Shown piece after piece: positions 1-7,086 of a DNA stretch of 64,000 bases. A program made the translations under genes and the position numbers. Source of the stretch: an uncultured Candidatus Melainabacteria bacterium. Lineage in GTDB: Bacteria; Cyanobacteriota; Vampirovibrionia; Gastranaerophilales; Gastranaerophilaceae. The stretch lies in NCBI GenBank assembly GCA_949902595.1, contig CATLDC010000001.1:62001-126000 (forward strand). The letters run 5' to 3'. How positions within the stretch are numbered: the first letter of the stretch is position 1; each line of letters begins with the position of its first letter. The notes beneath the pieces are model-generated. The model searched no databases, was not told where the DNA came from, and saw only the letters and a list, made by a program, of their open reading frames with translations.

Positions 1-511
1 TTAAAGTTGCGTCAGCGCCTATGTTAGTTGCGAAGATTTCTGTTATCAGGAAAGGAAACGGATCAATCTTCAACTCTTTTGCAATAGCAAAAGTAACAGG
101 CAGCACAAGAATCACGGTTGAGACATTATCAAGAAAGCTGCTCAAAAAAGCTGAAAATACGCCGAGTGCAATGAGCACAAAAGGCGGATAGCCCTTTGTG
201 AGTTTAAGAATCTCGTTTGCAAGATAATTAAACACCCCGCTTTTTGTCGTAATGTTTACAATAACCATCATTGAGACAATCAGGAATATAACGTTAAAAT
301 CAATAAAATTAACAAAGTAATCCGGATTCAAAGCCCCGCCAACAGTCTTATGCTGGCTCAACGGTCCGATAAGGATTGCAAGTCCAGCACCGAGAAGTGC
401 AATGGTTACTCTTGGAATCTTTTCAAACACAATGAACATGTACGAGACGAATAATATCATTACTGAAATTATCACGCTATGCGCGGAAAAAAAGTTCAAA
501 ACAGCTTCCAA
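1..511 (-). CDS. ArsB/NhaD-type ion permease, C-terminus outside window
   Basis: Reads off the left edge, so only the N-terminal ~170 residues are visible. They form several hydrophobic segments and carry FLDNVSTVILVLPVT and ITEIFATNIGADATL, which match the family signature of ArsB/NhaD (ion transporter superfamily) permeases, inner-membrane anion transporters or Na+/H+ antiporters. The chosen start is a TTG at 509-511 because an AAGGAG ribosome site sits about 7 bases upstream (complement of 519-524); a later ATG would cut the first membrane segment. The substrate cannot be told from this part. The family assignment is firm; the specific transport role is not. Confidence 0.8.
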   Translation of the reverse strand, partial: MEAVLNFFSAHSVIISVMILFVSYMFIVFEKIPRVTIALLGAGLAILIGPLSQHKTVGGALNPDYFVNFIDFNVIFLIVSMMVIVNITTKSGVFNYLANEILKLTKGYPPFVLIALGVFSAFLSSFLDNVSTVILVLPVTFAIAKELKIDPFPFLITEIFATNIGADATL

Positions 512-585
512 AAGGTCTTCTCCTTATAAAGTTTGTGAAAACTATTTTAACACAAATCAGAAAATAAATAAAATTTTTGCAGGTA

Positions 586-2376
586 CTAAATTTTTCTATA
601 AACCTCTGAAAGGTACTTGCTGTCCTTGATTTCACCAACACACCTTCCACCCCTTGCCTCATTTACGTACTTGTTTTTTAAAGGCAATTTCTTTTTTGCG
701 CCCATCAAAAACCATTCATACTCAACATCAAGGTGGCCTAAATCAAGAGCCCTTCTGCCGGAATTAGCTAAATCATAAGCAAGAACAGTAGCAGATGGCC
801 CGAGCGCGAGTATAAATAACGAATCACACGGAAGCTCCAGACACGTATCAAGAATTTTTTCATATGATGAAAACGCATTTTTGGGAGGGCAGAGTATACG
901 CCTGATAGATTTTGCGCCTGAGAACAAATCATTCCCGACCCCGAGTCTGGTTGCCTCTCCCTCAACAAAAACAACATTCTTATCCCTCCAGATATTTTTG
1001 AACCGGTTAAACATCTCTTCTGCTCTTTCATGCTCCGGATTCTTCATATAAACCCTTGAAATCATTGAATCGTAGTAAGTCTTTTTGAAATCAAGGTGAG
1101 AATAAATCTCCGCCCTGTTATAAGCAATGTATCTTCTCCAAAACCTCTTTTCCGAATCATTTGTGAAAGAATCCAGATTCCCGAATATATCGGGAATTGC
1201 AACCAAGATGTTTTCTGATGAGGATGTAAGTATCCGGCGAAGCCTGTTTGCAAGCTTTGAGCTTTGTTTTTGAAAACTTATGCTCTCACCGAGCAAGATA
1301 TTAAACTCGCCGTCACCAAACCTGCAAATAGATTTTCCGGTGCTCTCCAAGACATTCAAAGTGTCTTCTGCGCTTGAAACCGCAGGCATGAGCATTTCTC
1401 CTGATTCATAGGGTTCGTTAATCTTTTTTATTGCAGCGGGTGTTAATCTTCGTTTTCGCCAGACAAATTTCAAACCCAGAAACTCACCCAGGATTCGTGT
1501 TCCGGCGCTTTTTTGCAAGCTCAAAAAAGGAATCGAGCCAAACAGATAGAACTTCTTCAAGAACAAGTCTTCTTTTATTACAAGAAGGGTCAAAAACAGA
1601 ACTTTGAGTTTGTAGGACACTGTCAAAAATTCGCCCGCCTCAAGTTCGATTCCCTTTTGTCTCATAAAATTCAGAATATCATGCTGGCATAGAATCACAT
1701 CATCCGTCTTTTTCTGGGTCTTTTGGGATTTTACGATTGAGGTCGGGTTTACAAAATAGTAATAGTAAGTATCAGGCACGCTCACCGTCCTGTTAGCATA
1801 ATAAATCGCCTGCATGGAAAATATTCCGTCCTCAAACAGGCGCCCTTCCGGAAAGCTTAGCCCGTTAGACTCTATCAGGTCCCGTTTATAAATCTTGTTC
1901 CAAACGCAGCCAAGGGTAAGGTTTTTGCAGTGCCTCATCTTGTCATAAATATCTACAGACACTTTCTTCTCCCGAATCCCCATCCGGATTTTGTGTTTGT
2001 ACTTCCCCTTGCGGATAAAATCAGCATAAGCAATATCTGCGCCGTATTCCTGCGCGGTATCATAAAGCTTTTCAAAAAAATCAGAATCAATCCAGTCATC
2101 AGAGTCGACAAAACCTATGTATTCACCCGAAGCCGACTTCATGCCGGTATTTCTTGCACCTCCAAGCCCCTTATTTTTCTGATTAATTATCTTAATCCTG
2201 TTATCGCTTTTTGCAAACTTCTCGCAAATCGCTCCTGACCCGTCGGTCGAGCCGTCGTTTACAACAATTATCTCAATATCTTTCAGGCTTTGTTCAACAA
2301 CGCTTTTGAGGCACCTTTCCAGATACTTTTCAACATTATAAACTGGTATAATCACACTCACTCTAACCATTTTCAC
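586..2376 (-). CDS. Two-domain glycosyltransferase (GT2 + GT-D/DUF1792)
   Basis: 596 residues. Residues ~1-300 are a GT-A fold family 2 glycosyltransferase: PVYNVEKYL, VNDGSTDGS at ~39-47 and the metal-binding DSDD at 91-94. Residues ~325-590 match the GT-D (DUF1792, PF08759) fold, with the hallmark RFGDGE at 352-357 and a later GPSATVLAYDLA. Known GT-D enzymes such as Dgt1 of the streptococcal Fap1 pathway also join GT-D to a GT2-like domain, but with GT-D first; here the order is reversed. It is likely cytoplasmic and involved in a surface glycan or glycoprotein. The ATG at 2376 overlaps the end of the upstream broken GT2 gene by 14 bases, so the two were co-transcribed. Confidence 0.85.
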   Translation of the reverse strand: MKMVRVSVIIPVYNVEKYLERCLKSVVEQSLKDIEIIVVNDGSTDGSGAICEKFAKSDNRIKIINQKNKGLGGARNTGMKSASGEYIGFVDSDDWIDSDFFEKLYDTAQEYGADIAYADFIRKGKYKHKIRMGIREKKVSVDIYDKMRHCKNLTLGCVWNKIYKRDLIESNGLSFPEGRLFEDGIFSMQAIYYANRTVSVPDTYYYYFVNPTSIVKSQKTQKKTDDVILCQHDILNFMRQKGIELEAGEFLTVSYKLKVLFLTLLVIKEDLFLKKFYLFGSIPFLSLQKSAGTRILGEFLGLKFVWRKRRLTPAAIKKINEPYESGEMLMPAVSSAEDTLNVLESTGKSICRFGDGEFNILLGESISFQKQSSKLANRLRRILTSSSENILVAIPDIFGNLDSFTNDSEKRFWRRYIAYNRAEIYSHLDFKKTYYDSMISRVYMKNPEHERAEEMFNRFKNIWRDKNVVFVEGEATRLGVGNDLFSGAKSIRRILCPPKNAFSSYEKILDTCLELPCDSLFILALGPSATVLAYDLANSGRRALDLGHLDVEYEWFLMGAKKKLPLKNKYVNEARGGRCVGEIKDSKYLSEVYRKI

Positions 2377-3232
2377 CCTCCAATTCCGGATAGCGCGTTA
2401 CTCTGCAACATGGCAGAACCCCAAGCAGATAAAATATTCGGGTAAACCTGTACTCCTTGATTTTTAGCACTAAAATCTTGAAAAAATACCATTTGAATCT
2501 TGTAACAACCTTCTCTTTTTCAGTGAGCCTAATATTATTCCTTTCAAAAAAATCTACCAGCTCCTTATAAGCGTTATAAAAATCTTCCTGCTTCTTCACA
2601 GAAGGTATGAGTTTGACAATAGAATCCGGATTCGCGCGGTAATAATAATTCACCCCGCTTACGGTAACAATGGAATCAAGCCTTGAAAGAGCCTGAGGAG
2701 TCCAAATCATGTCTTCAAAAAACACGCCCTCTCTAAAATCTAGCTCCTTAATCTTTTCAGCCTTATACAGTTTGTTCTACACATAGCAGCACCCCGGAAT
2801 TTTGCACGCCTCAACCATATCATCGAGTGAGCAGAAAACATTTTCGGCTGTGTAGCGCACTCTGTATTTTTCTGTAATCTCTCTTTTTCGGATAATAGAA
2901 GCGCAAGCAGCGTCGCAACCGTTTTCTAAAACCGCATAATAGAGTTTTTCAAAATAATCCGAATCCACCCAATCATCAGAATCAACAAAGCCGATGTATT
3001 CACCACAAGCGGCTCTCATGCCGGCATTTCTTGCAGCTGACACGCCCAGATTCTCCTGATGAATAACAATAATGTGCGGATACTCTTCAAGAATCTCCTG
3101 CGAGTCATCAGTTGAGCCGTCATTTACGCAAATGATTTCCATATCCTTAAATGTCTGGCCGGTCAGGCTGTCAAGGCATTGCCTCAAATACTTTTCCGAG
3201 TTATAAACAGGAACAACAACGCTAATCTTCAT
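2363..3232 (-). pseudogene. Family 2 glycosyltransferase interrupted by in-frame TAG
   Basis: A GT2 gene of about 289 codons read from ATG 3232: VVVPVYNSEKYL, VNDGSTDDS and FVDSDDWVDSD. It stops at a TAG at 2777-2779, but the same frame continues without another stop to 2363 (…NKLYKAEKIKEL…FFEDMIWTPQ…). The intact neighbour has GCVWNKIYK where this gene has CYV-stop-NKLYK, so the stop sits exactly at a conserved Trp: a single TGG to TAG change. Both parts overlap their neighbours as operon genes do. It is either a recent pseudogene, a sequencing error, or a gene needing read-through; the first is most likely. The intact N-terminal 151 residues would still contain the nucleotide-sugar binding half. 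Confidence 0.8.
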
Positions 3233-3407
3233 TTTTCAATTTCCTTTTCCACACCACAAAACACCCGAACAGAACATATTCTTCCCACTCACCATTCAAA
3301 ATTCTGGTTAGCACAGCAAAAGATGAATCGCCAAACATGACCTCAATTAAAACTTCTTTTTCATATTGCATAGCTTTTAAATTTCCGTAAAATTTATTGT
3401 TACACAT
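3222..3407 (-). CDS. Small hypothetical protein before the GT2 gene
   Basis: 61 residues, family not recognised. It overlaps the start of the broken GT2 gene by 11 bases, as a co-translated operon gene would. A -35/-10 pair (TTGATT, 16 bp, TATAAT at 3412-3417) lies only four bases before the ATG, so the message would be leaderless or start at a later Met (residue 13, ATG ending at 3371). No Shine-Dalgarno sequence is visible. The C-terminus is basic (KRKLKNED). Coding potential is moderate. Confidence 0.5.
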   Translation of the reverse strand: MCNNKFYGNLKAMQYEKEVLIEVMFGDSSFAVLTRILNGEWEEYVLFGCFVVWKRKLKNED

Positions 3408-3499
3408 AATTATTATACTAGTAAAACTTTATAAATCAACAATTTTATATCGTACTACTGAATTATATAGAAACAGGGTTTAGCACATAATAAATAAGC

Positions 3500-3817
3500 A
3501 TGAACAATATCAAAAAACTTTTAGGCAAAAGATTACAAGAAATTAGAAAACATAAGAAAATGACGCAAGAGCAGGTTGCCGAGCTTGTGGGCATGGAGAC
3601 TCCGAGCATAAGCAACATTGAGAACGGCAAGTATTTTCCGAGTGCAGAGAATCTTGACCGGATTATGAATGTGCTGGGGGTTCGACCAAGTGAGATATTT
3701 TTCTTTGAGAGTCTGGCTCCCAAAGACGAGCTTATTCAGGAAATGTACGATGCGATGCAAAACGACGAAAAGCTTGCAAGGCTGATGTACAAATTTTACC
3801 TTTCAGTAAAATACTAA
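3500..3817 (+). CDS. XRE-family helix-turn-helix regulator
   Basis: 105 residues. Residues ~5-60 are a standard Cro/C1-type HTH domain: LGKRLQEIRKHKKMTQEQVA, then METPSISNIENGKYFPSAE, then a helix ending in ILGVRPSEIF-like sequence. The C-terminal ~40 residues are helical and acidic and resemble a dimer or ligand-response tail. It lies divergent from the glycosyltransferase unit and convergent with the GH57 gene one base later. The region 3408-3499 holds both upstream regions, so it could regulate the glycosyltransferase genes, but no operator repeat was found. There is no clear Shine-Dalgarno site. Confidence 0.85.
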   Translation: MNNIKKLLGKRLQEIRKHKKMTQEQVAELVGMETPSISNIENGKYFPSAENLDRIMNVLGVRPSEIFFFESLAPKDELIQEMYDAMQNDEKLARLMYKFYLSVKY

Positions 3818-3818
3818 C

Positions 3819-6044
3819 CTATTCTCTTGTCATGGAAAGCAAAATCTCCTGCGGGATGTAGGTATTCTTGACTCCGGAATCAGTGTTCGCCATGAAAAAC
3901 TCCACTGTCTCGCCACGTCTTACATCCAGCTTATCAAACGGAATGCAGACATCAATCACGTCCTCAAACACAATTTTTATCCCTTCCGGGTTATCAAGCG
4001 TCCACATGTTCGGGTGCAGAACGGTCGTGAATCTCGGGGGATAGAGCGTGTCCTTCAAGAGCGTAAGCGTGAGTTCGTGTTCAAACTTCTCGGTCAGAAT
4101 CGGGTACGGGTTATCTGTTTTGCTTATGAGTCTTATATATGCCCTGTCGTTGATTCTGCTTGCGTTTCTTATATAAATATAAAACTGGTTAATCCTGTCA
4201 ACAAAGCTTATCTCTCCGGAGCCCTTATTGATGTGGAGTCTGAAATAGATATTTTCACTGTCGCAGCCGAAATTAATCTTATCAACGTTTTTGTTTTCCC
4301 TGAAAACAGGCCCGTCGAGCATGCTTATGAATCCTGAATCCCGCCAGTCATCGGAGCTTGAAACAAGTCCGTCAACACGGGGAGAAATCGCGCTTTTCTG
4401 GTGTTTGAACGGAACGTCAATCGAAGTGATGATGGTTTTGTCCAGATATTCTGGAGGCTCAAGTCCCAGAATCAGGTAAACATTTTTAAGTCGTTCTCTG
4501 AACATGTAATCAAAGATAAAGTCCTGTCCGGAGTTATTCGGCTCACCGTACCACCAGAACCAGTCACTTCCTTGTGCAATCAGGAGTTCGCGTCTTGCCT
4601 GCAAAAAGTTTTCGTGGGTTTTATTTTCATTCAGGGCATCTTTTGCTGATTTAAGATAAGCCCACGCCTTGTTTTTCTCCAAGTCACCTATCCAGTACTG
4701 GAAAGTTTTATCAATCCAGGAGCCGGAGTATATCTTTTTGAGCGATTTTTTGTGCCGGTCGCCTTCGATGTAGTCCGAGATTAAGACTGTTTCAAGGGTC
4801 TCGTCGTCTTCAATCATGGAATAGATATTTTCAAGAAAATCAATCCCGTCTCTCTGGTAGTTTTCCCAGCAGTTTTCGCAGTCAGAAGCGACCGTGAGCA
4901 GGTGGGTTTCATCAGGTGAGACAAGAAGCTTGCCCTGAATAACCTTAATTTTGTCATACAAATCACCTGCTGCCATCTTCGGGTTCAAGCCCGCGTACTC
5001 AAAGTTGATAAGATTAGGAATCGAGCGGTCTCTGAATATAACATCGATTTCCGAGTCTTTGTTCTGGTAGTTATACACCTTAAGCAGGTGGTAAGGGTCG
5101 TTGAGGTTGCCCTTAAAATCTCTGATAAAATCAAACCCGATAGAGCTTGAAAGTATACCCTCATCCGAAATCGTCCATTTAACGCCTTCTTTTGCGAGCA
5201 TATTGAGTGTTTTAGGTCCGAGACAGAGTTCCGGAGGCCACATGCCTTTTGGTCTCACTCCGAAGATTTCCTCAACTCTATCCAGCGCGCTTTTAATTTG
5301 AAGTCGCGCATCATCAGCCATATCAAGGGCAGCAGGCAGGCCGTCTGTTGTGATAACAGATTTGACAGAGGATTTCATATCAGTCAGAATCGGGAGTATT
5401 GCGTGATAATACGGGCTTGTGGTGAGTTCGATTCGACCTTGTTGAATATATTTTTTGTAAGCGGGAATGATTTCCTGAATAATCTGGTTCTGGATTTCAA
5501 GAATCTCAATTCTGTTTTCGCGTGTGTAACCGCTCTGAATTTCCCAGAGTTCTTTGAGTCTCGGGTATCGCTCATAATGCACCGGGTCAATCCACACGAG
5601 ATTAAACAGCGCCATCAAATCAGAGTACTCTTGCAAAGAAAAGTCCTCAATCACCGCAACATCGCGTGAGAAGCGTTTTTGGTAAAGGTTGCTGTAGGTT
5701 TCGCTTCTATAGACCATTGTTTCGAATTTGGAGCTAAAGAAATTATTGAGAATAAAGGCTTTTTCCTCGTCCGTAAGCGCTTCCACATCAGAGACAGCTA
5801 GTTCTGCGTGGATATCGCGGCAGGCGTTTTCAGAGTAGTCAATAATCGCGTCAAGAAGCGCAGGAACGATATTAAAATTGAGTTTCAGTTTCGGGAATCG
5901 TTCCAGAAACAGCGCCATATCCAGATAGTCTTTGACGGCGTGAAGCCTAACCCATGGCATCAAATATGTGCCTTCAAGTTCATAGACCGGTTGATGCATA
6001 TGCCAGTAGACGGCAAGCGATAATTTCTTCACACGCTGATTCAT
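3819..6044 (-). CDS. Glycoside hydrolase family 57 protein
   Basis: 741 residues. It begins LSLAVYWHMHQPVYELEG, the usual GH57 start (H-x-H-Q-P), followed by LNFNIVPALLDAI. The catalytic-core region has GMWPPELCLG, where the Glu is the likely nucleophile, and a later TVASDCENCWENY that holds the likely acid. GH57 enzymes act on alpha-glucans (amylase, 4-alpha-glucanotransferase, branching enzyme); this subfamily corresponds to COG1449-like proteins with an extra C-terminal beta-rich region (~520-741). No signal peptide, so likely cytoplasmic glycogen or starch turnover. The phosphohexomutase at 8975 fits the same carbon-storage theme. Exact activity is not deducible. Confidence 0.88.
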   Translation of the reverse strand: MNQRVKKLSLAVYWHMHQPVYELEGTYLMPWVRLHAVKDYLDMALFLERFPKLKLNFNIVPALLDAIIDYSENACRDIHAELAVSDVEALTDEEKAFILNNFFSSKFETMVYRSETYSNLYQKRFSRDVAVIEDFSLQEYSDLMALFNLVWIDPVHYERYPRLKELWEIQSGYTRENRIEILEIQNQIIQEIIPAYKKYIQQGRIELTTSPYYHAILPILTDMKSSVKSVITTDGLPAALDMADDARLQIKSALDRVEEIFGVRPKGMWPPELCLGPKTLNMLAKEGVKWTISDEGILSSSIGFDFIRDFKGNLNDPYHLLKVYNYQNKDSEIDVIFRDRSIPNLINFEYAGLNPKMAAGDLYDKIKVIQGKLLVSPDETHLLTVASDCENCWENYQRDGIDFLENIYSMIEDDETLETVLISDYIEGDRHKKSLKKIYSGSWIDKTFQYWIGDLEKNKAWAYLKSAKDALNENKTHENFLQARRELLIAQGSDWFWWYGEPNNSGQDFIFDYMFRERLKNVYLILGLEPPEYLDKTIITSIDVPFKHQKSAISPRVDGLVSSSDDWRDSGFISMLDGPVFRENKNVDKINFGCDSENIYFRLHINKGSGEISFVDRINQFYIYIRNASRINDRAYIRLISKTDNPYPILTEKFEHELTLTLLKDTLYPPRFTTVLHPNMWTLDNPEGIKIVFEDVIDVCIPFDKLDVRRGETVEFFMANTDSGVKNTYIPQEILLSMTRE

Positions 6045-6222
6045 TAATCATGAGTATACTAAAAATATACGAAGTTCGCAACAGGGATTAGGTGTTATGG
6101 ACAAATTGGAATATTTATTATAAAATTATAAAACAGGGTAAAAAAATCTCTTTTCAAAAGGAAACACACCGACAAAACTAATTGAGACTTCGGGTATGTT
6201 TCCCGGCTAGAAAGGGGGTCAT

Positions 6223-6303
6223 ATGGATAAATTCAATTTAAGTTTATTTTTAATTTTTTTGATTTTATTTATATTAAAAAATGGTTCCCAGCATAAAAGC
6301 TAA
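6223..6303 (+). CDS. Small hydrophobic peptide, putative type I toxin (copy 1)
   Basis: 26 residues: MDKFNLSLFLIFLILFIL followed by a polar tail KNGSQHKS. A single membrane-spanning helix with a short hydrophilic end is the form of type I toxins such as Fst, Ldr and Ibs. An AAGGGGG ribosome site lies about 5 bases before the ATG. Three homologues in this window keep N-L-x-L, FLIL and a Lys/Arg-Asn/Ser pair while the DNA differs, which supports translation. The last codons also form the stem of the antisense RNA terminator. Confidence 0.65.
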   Translation: MDKFNLSLFLIFLILFILKNGSQHKS

Positions 6304-6357
6304 GAACCATTGAGACTTCTAAAGGGATTTTGGTAGCTTAGGAAACTACCACCCTGT
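6272..6357 (-). ncRNA. Putative antisense antitoxin RNA (copy 1)
   Basis: A minus-strand promoter (TTGACA-17-AATAAT) would start an RNA near 6357. It would form a 5' hairpin (GGTAG/CTACC, 6332-6350), carry the complement of the direct repeat, and end at a strong terminator: AATGGTTC/GAACCATT (6280-6310) followed on the minus strand by TTTTTAATAT. The ~86-nt RNA is complementary to the toxin mRNA 3' end and, through the repeat, to a site just before the toxin ribosome site. Confidence 0.55.
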
Positions 6358-6549
6358 ACATTTATTATTTACCATTTTTTCCAATATGTCAACCTGAACG
6401 CAATAAAATTCTGTTATAGCATAATTTGTAGACAAATTGGAAAACTTATTGTAAAATTGTATAACAGGGTAAAGGATGCATTTCGAAAAGGAAACCGCTA
6501 ACAACATACTTAGAACTCGGGTTGGTTTCCCGACTAGAAAGAGGTCAGT

Positions 6550-6630
6550 ATGAACGATTTCAATTTGACTTTATTTTTAATCTTTTTGATTTTAGTCATA
6601 TTAAAAAGTGGCACTAACCTGAAAAGGTAA
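6550..6630 (+). CDS. Small hydrophobic peptide, putative type I toxin (copy 2)
   Basis: 26 residues: MNDFNLTLFLIFLILVIL then KSGTNLKR. The hydrophobic core is nearly identical to copies 1 and 3 and the tail is polar and basic. An AGAGGT ribosome site precedes the ATG by about 5 bases. The tail codons double as one arm of the antisense terminator: AAGTGG at 6606-6611 pairs with CCACTT at 6634-6639. Confidence 0.65.
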   Translation: MNDFNLTLFLIFLILVILKSGTNLKR

Positions 6631-6684
6631 GCACCACTTAGAACTCTAAAGGGCATCCGGTAGCTTAGCAAACTACCACCCTGT
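6600..6684 (-). ncRNA. Putative antisense antitoxin RNA (copy 2)
   Basis: Predicted from the minus-strand promoter TTGACA-17-AATAAT. The RNA would start near 6684 at ACAGGGT, form the GGTAG/CTACC hairpin, carry the complement of ACTTAGAACTC, and end at the AAGTGG/CCACTT hairpin, which on the minus strand is followed by TTTTTAAT. Confidence 0.55.
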
Positions 6685-6880
6685 TATTTTATTATTTACT
6701 ATTTTTTCCGATTTGTCAATGTGGACAGAACAAAATTCTGTTATAGCATAATTTGCAGACAAATCAGAATATTTATTATAAAATTATATAACAGGGTAAA
6801 GGATGCTCTTTCCTAAAGGAAACTAACCGACAAACATAATGCAGACCTCGGGTTAGTCCCCGCTAGAAAGGGTGGTCGAT

Positions 6881-6970
6881 ATGAATGACTTCAATTTGAC
6901 TCTATTTTTAATCTTTTTGATTTTAAGCATATTGAAAAACGGCTCTCACCCAAAGGATAAGAACCGTTAG
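6881..6970 (+). CDS. Small hydrophobic peptide, putative type I toxin (copy 3)
   Basis: 29 residues: MNDFNLTLFLIFLILSIL then KNGSHPKDKNR. It has the same membrane core as copy 2 with a slightly longer basic tail, because the stop has moved into the downstream arm of the terminator stem. An AAGGGTGG ribosome site precedes the ATG. Confidence 0.65.
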   Translation: MNDFNLTLFLIFLILSILKNGSHPKDKNR

Positions 6971-7012
6971 ACCTCTCAGAGTATCCGGCACTTTCTCAAG
7001 GTGCCACCCTGT
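6931..7012 (-). ncRNA. Putative antisense antitoxin RNA (copy 3)
   Basis: Minus-strand promoter TTGACA-17-AATAAT. The RNA would begin near 7012, form the GGCAC/GTGCC hairpin, carry the complement of AGACCTC, and end at the AACGG/CCGTT hairpin, followed on the minus strand by TTTTTCAAT. Confidence 0.55.
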
Positions 7013-7058
7013 AACTTTATTATTTACTATTTTTTCCGATTTGTCAACTGAACCCACT

Positions 7059-7082
7059 AAAAAAGGGCTTTCGCCCTTTTTT
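7059..7082. terminator. Bidirectional intrinsic terminator downstream of fliD
   Basis: AAAAAAGGGC, loop TTTC, GCCCTTTTTT: a perfect 10-bp stem with a T-run in both directions. It ends fliD transcription on the minus strand and insulates fliD from the toxin-antitoxin array on the plus strand. Confidence 0.9.
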
Positions 7083-7086
7083 AAAC

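Larger units (their letters stand above)
6098..6392. other. Putative type I toxin-antitoxin locus, copy 1 (tandem array)
   Basis: Two promoters face each other. Plus strand: TGGACA 6098-6103, 17 bp, TAAAAT 6121-6126. Minus strand: TTGACA (complement of 6387-6392), 17 bp, AATAAT (complement of 6364-6369). Both transcripts would start with ACAGGGT. Between them lie the peptide gene 6223-6303 and an 11-bp direct repeat ATTGAGACTTC, at 6181-6191 before the gene and 6309-6319 after it. ACAGGGT 6133-6139 and ACCCTGT 6351-6357 are exact complements, as nearly are 6145-6153 and 6320-6329, so a full-length plus RNA could fold end to end. The layout matches the Fst/par type I system of pAD1. The function is inferred. 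Confidence 0.7.
6429..6719. other. Putative type I toxin-antitoxin locus, copy 2 (tandem array)
   Basis: Same plan as copy 1. Plus promoter TAGACA 6429-6434, 17 bp, TAAAAT 6452-6457; minus promoter TTGACA (6714-6719), 17 bp, AATAAT (6691-6696). The direct repeat here is ACTTAGAACTC, at 6508-6518 and 6636-6646: 11 of 11 identical inside the copy but different from copy 1. The long-range helices change in step: GGATGC near 6475 pairs with GCATCC near 6653. The spacer to copy 3 resembles the spacer to copy 1 (AAAATTCTGTTATAGCATAA), so the array grew by tandem duplication of a ~327 bp unit. Confidence 0.7.
6756..7047. other. Putative type I toxin-antitoxin locus, copy 3 (tandem array)
   Basis: Plus promoter CAGACA 6756-6761, 17 bp, TAAAAT 6779-6784; minus promoter TTGACA (7042-7047), 17 bp, AATAAT (7019-7024). 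The direct repeat is shorter here, AGACCTC at 6843-6849 and 6969-6975. The late hairpin is GGCAC…GTGCC instead of the GGTAG…CTACC of copies 1 and 2, so both arms changed together. GGAT-G-CTCT near 6801 can pair with AGAG-T-ATCC near 6980 with one G-U pair. It is followed by a bidirectional terminator shared with fliD. Confidence 0.7.

Noticed and set aside
402-629. A 75-codon plus-strand frame at the left edge
   Set aside because: Antisense to the permease start and the glycosyltransferase end; no ribosome site.
2777-2779. TAG recoding in this genome as explanation of the interrupted GT2 gene
   Set aside because: Other genes here use TAG as a normal stop (for example hsdS-like, fliI), so recoding is unlikely.
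6181-6319. The 11-bp repeats of the peptide loci as target-site duplications of an inserted element
   Set aside because: The sequence outside the repeats is homologous between copies, and the repeats differ only at that point, so they are internal functional parts rather than insertion scars.
6098-6392. The ~295 bp unit as a riboswitch or guide RNA
   Set aside because: It contains a conserved small reading frame with ribosome site and two facing promoters, and it is not upstream of a consistent gene.
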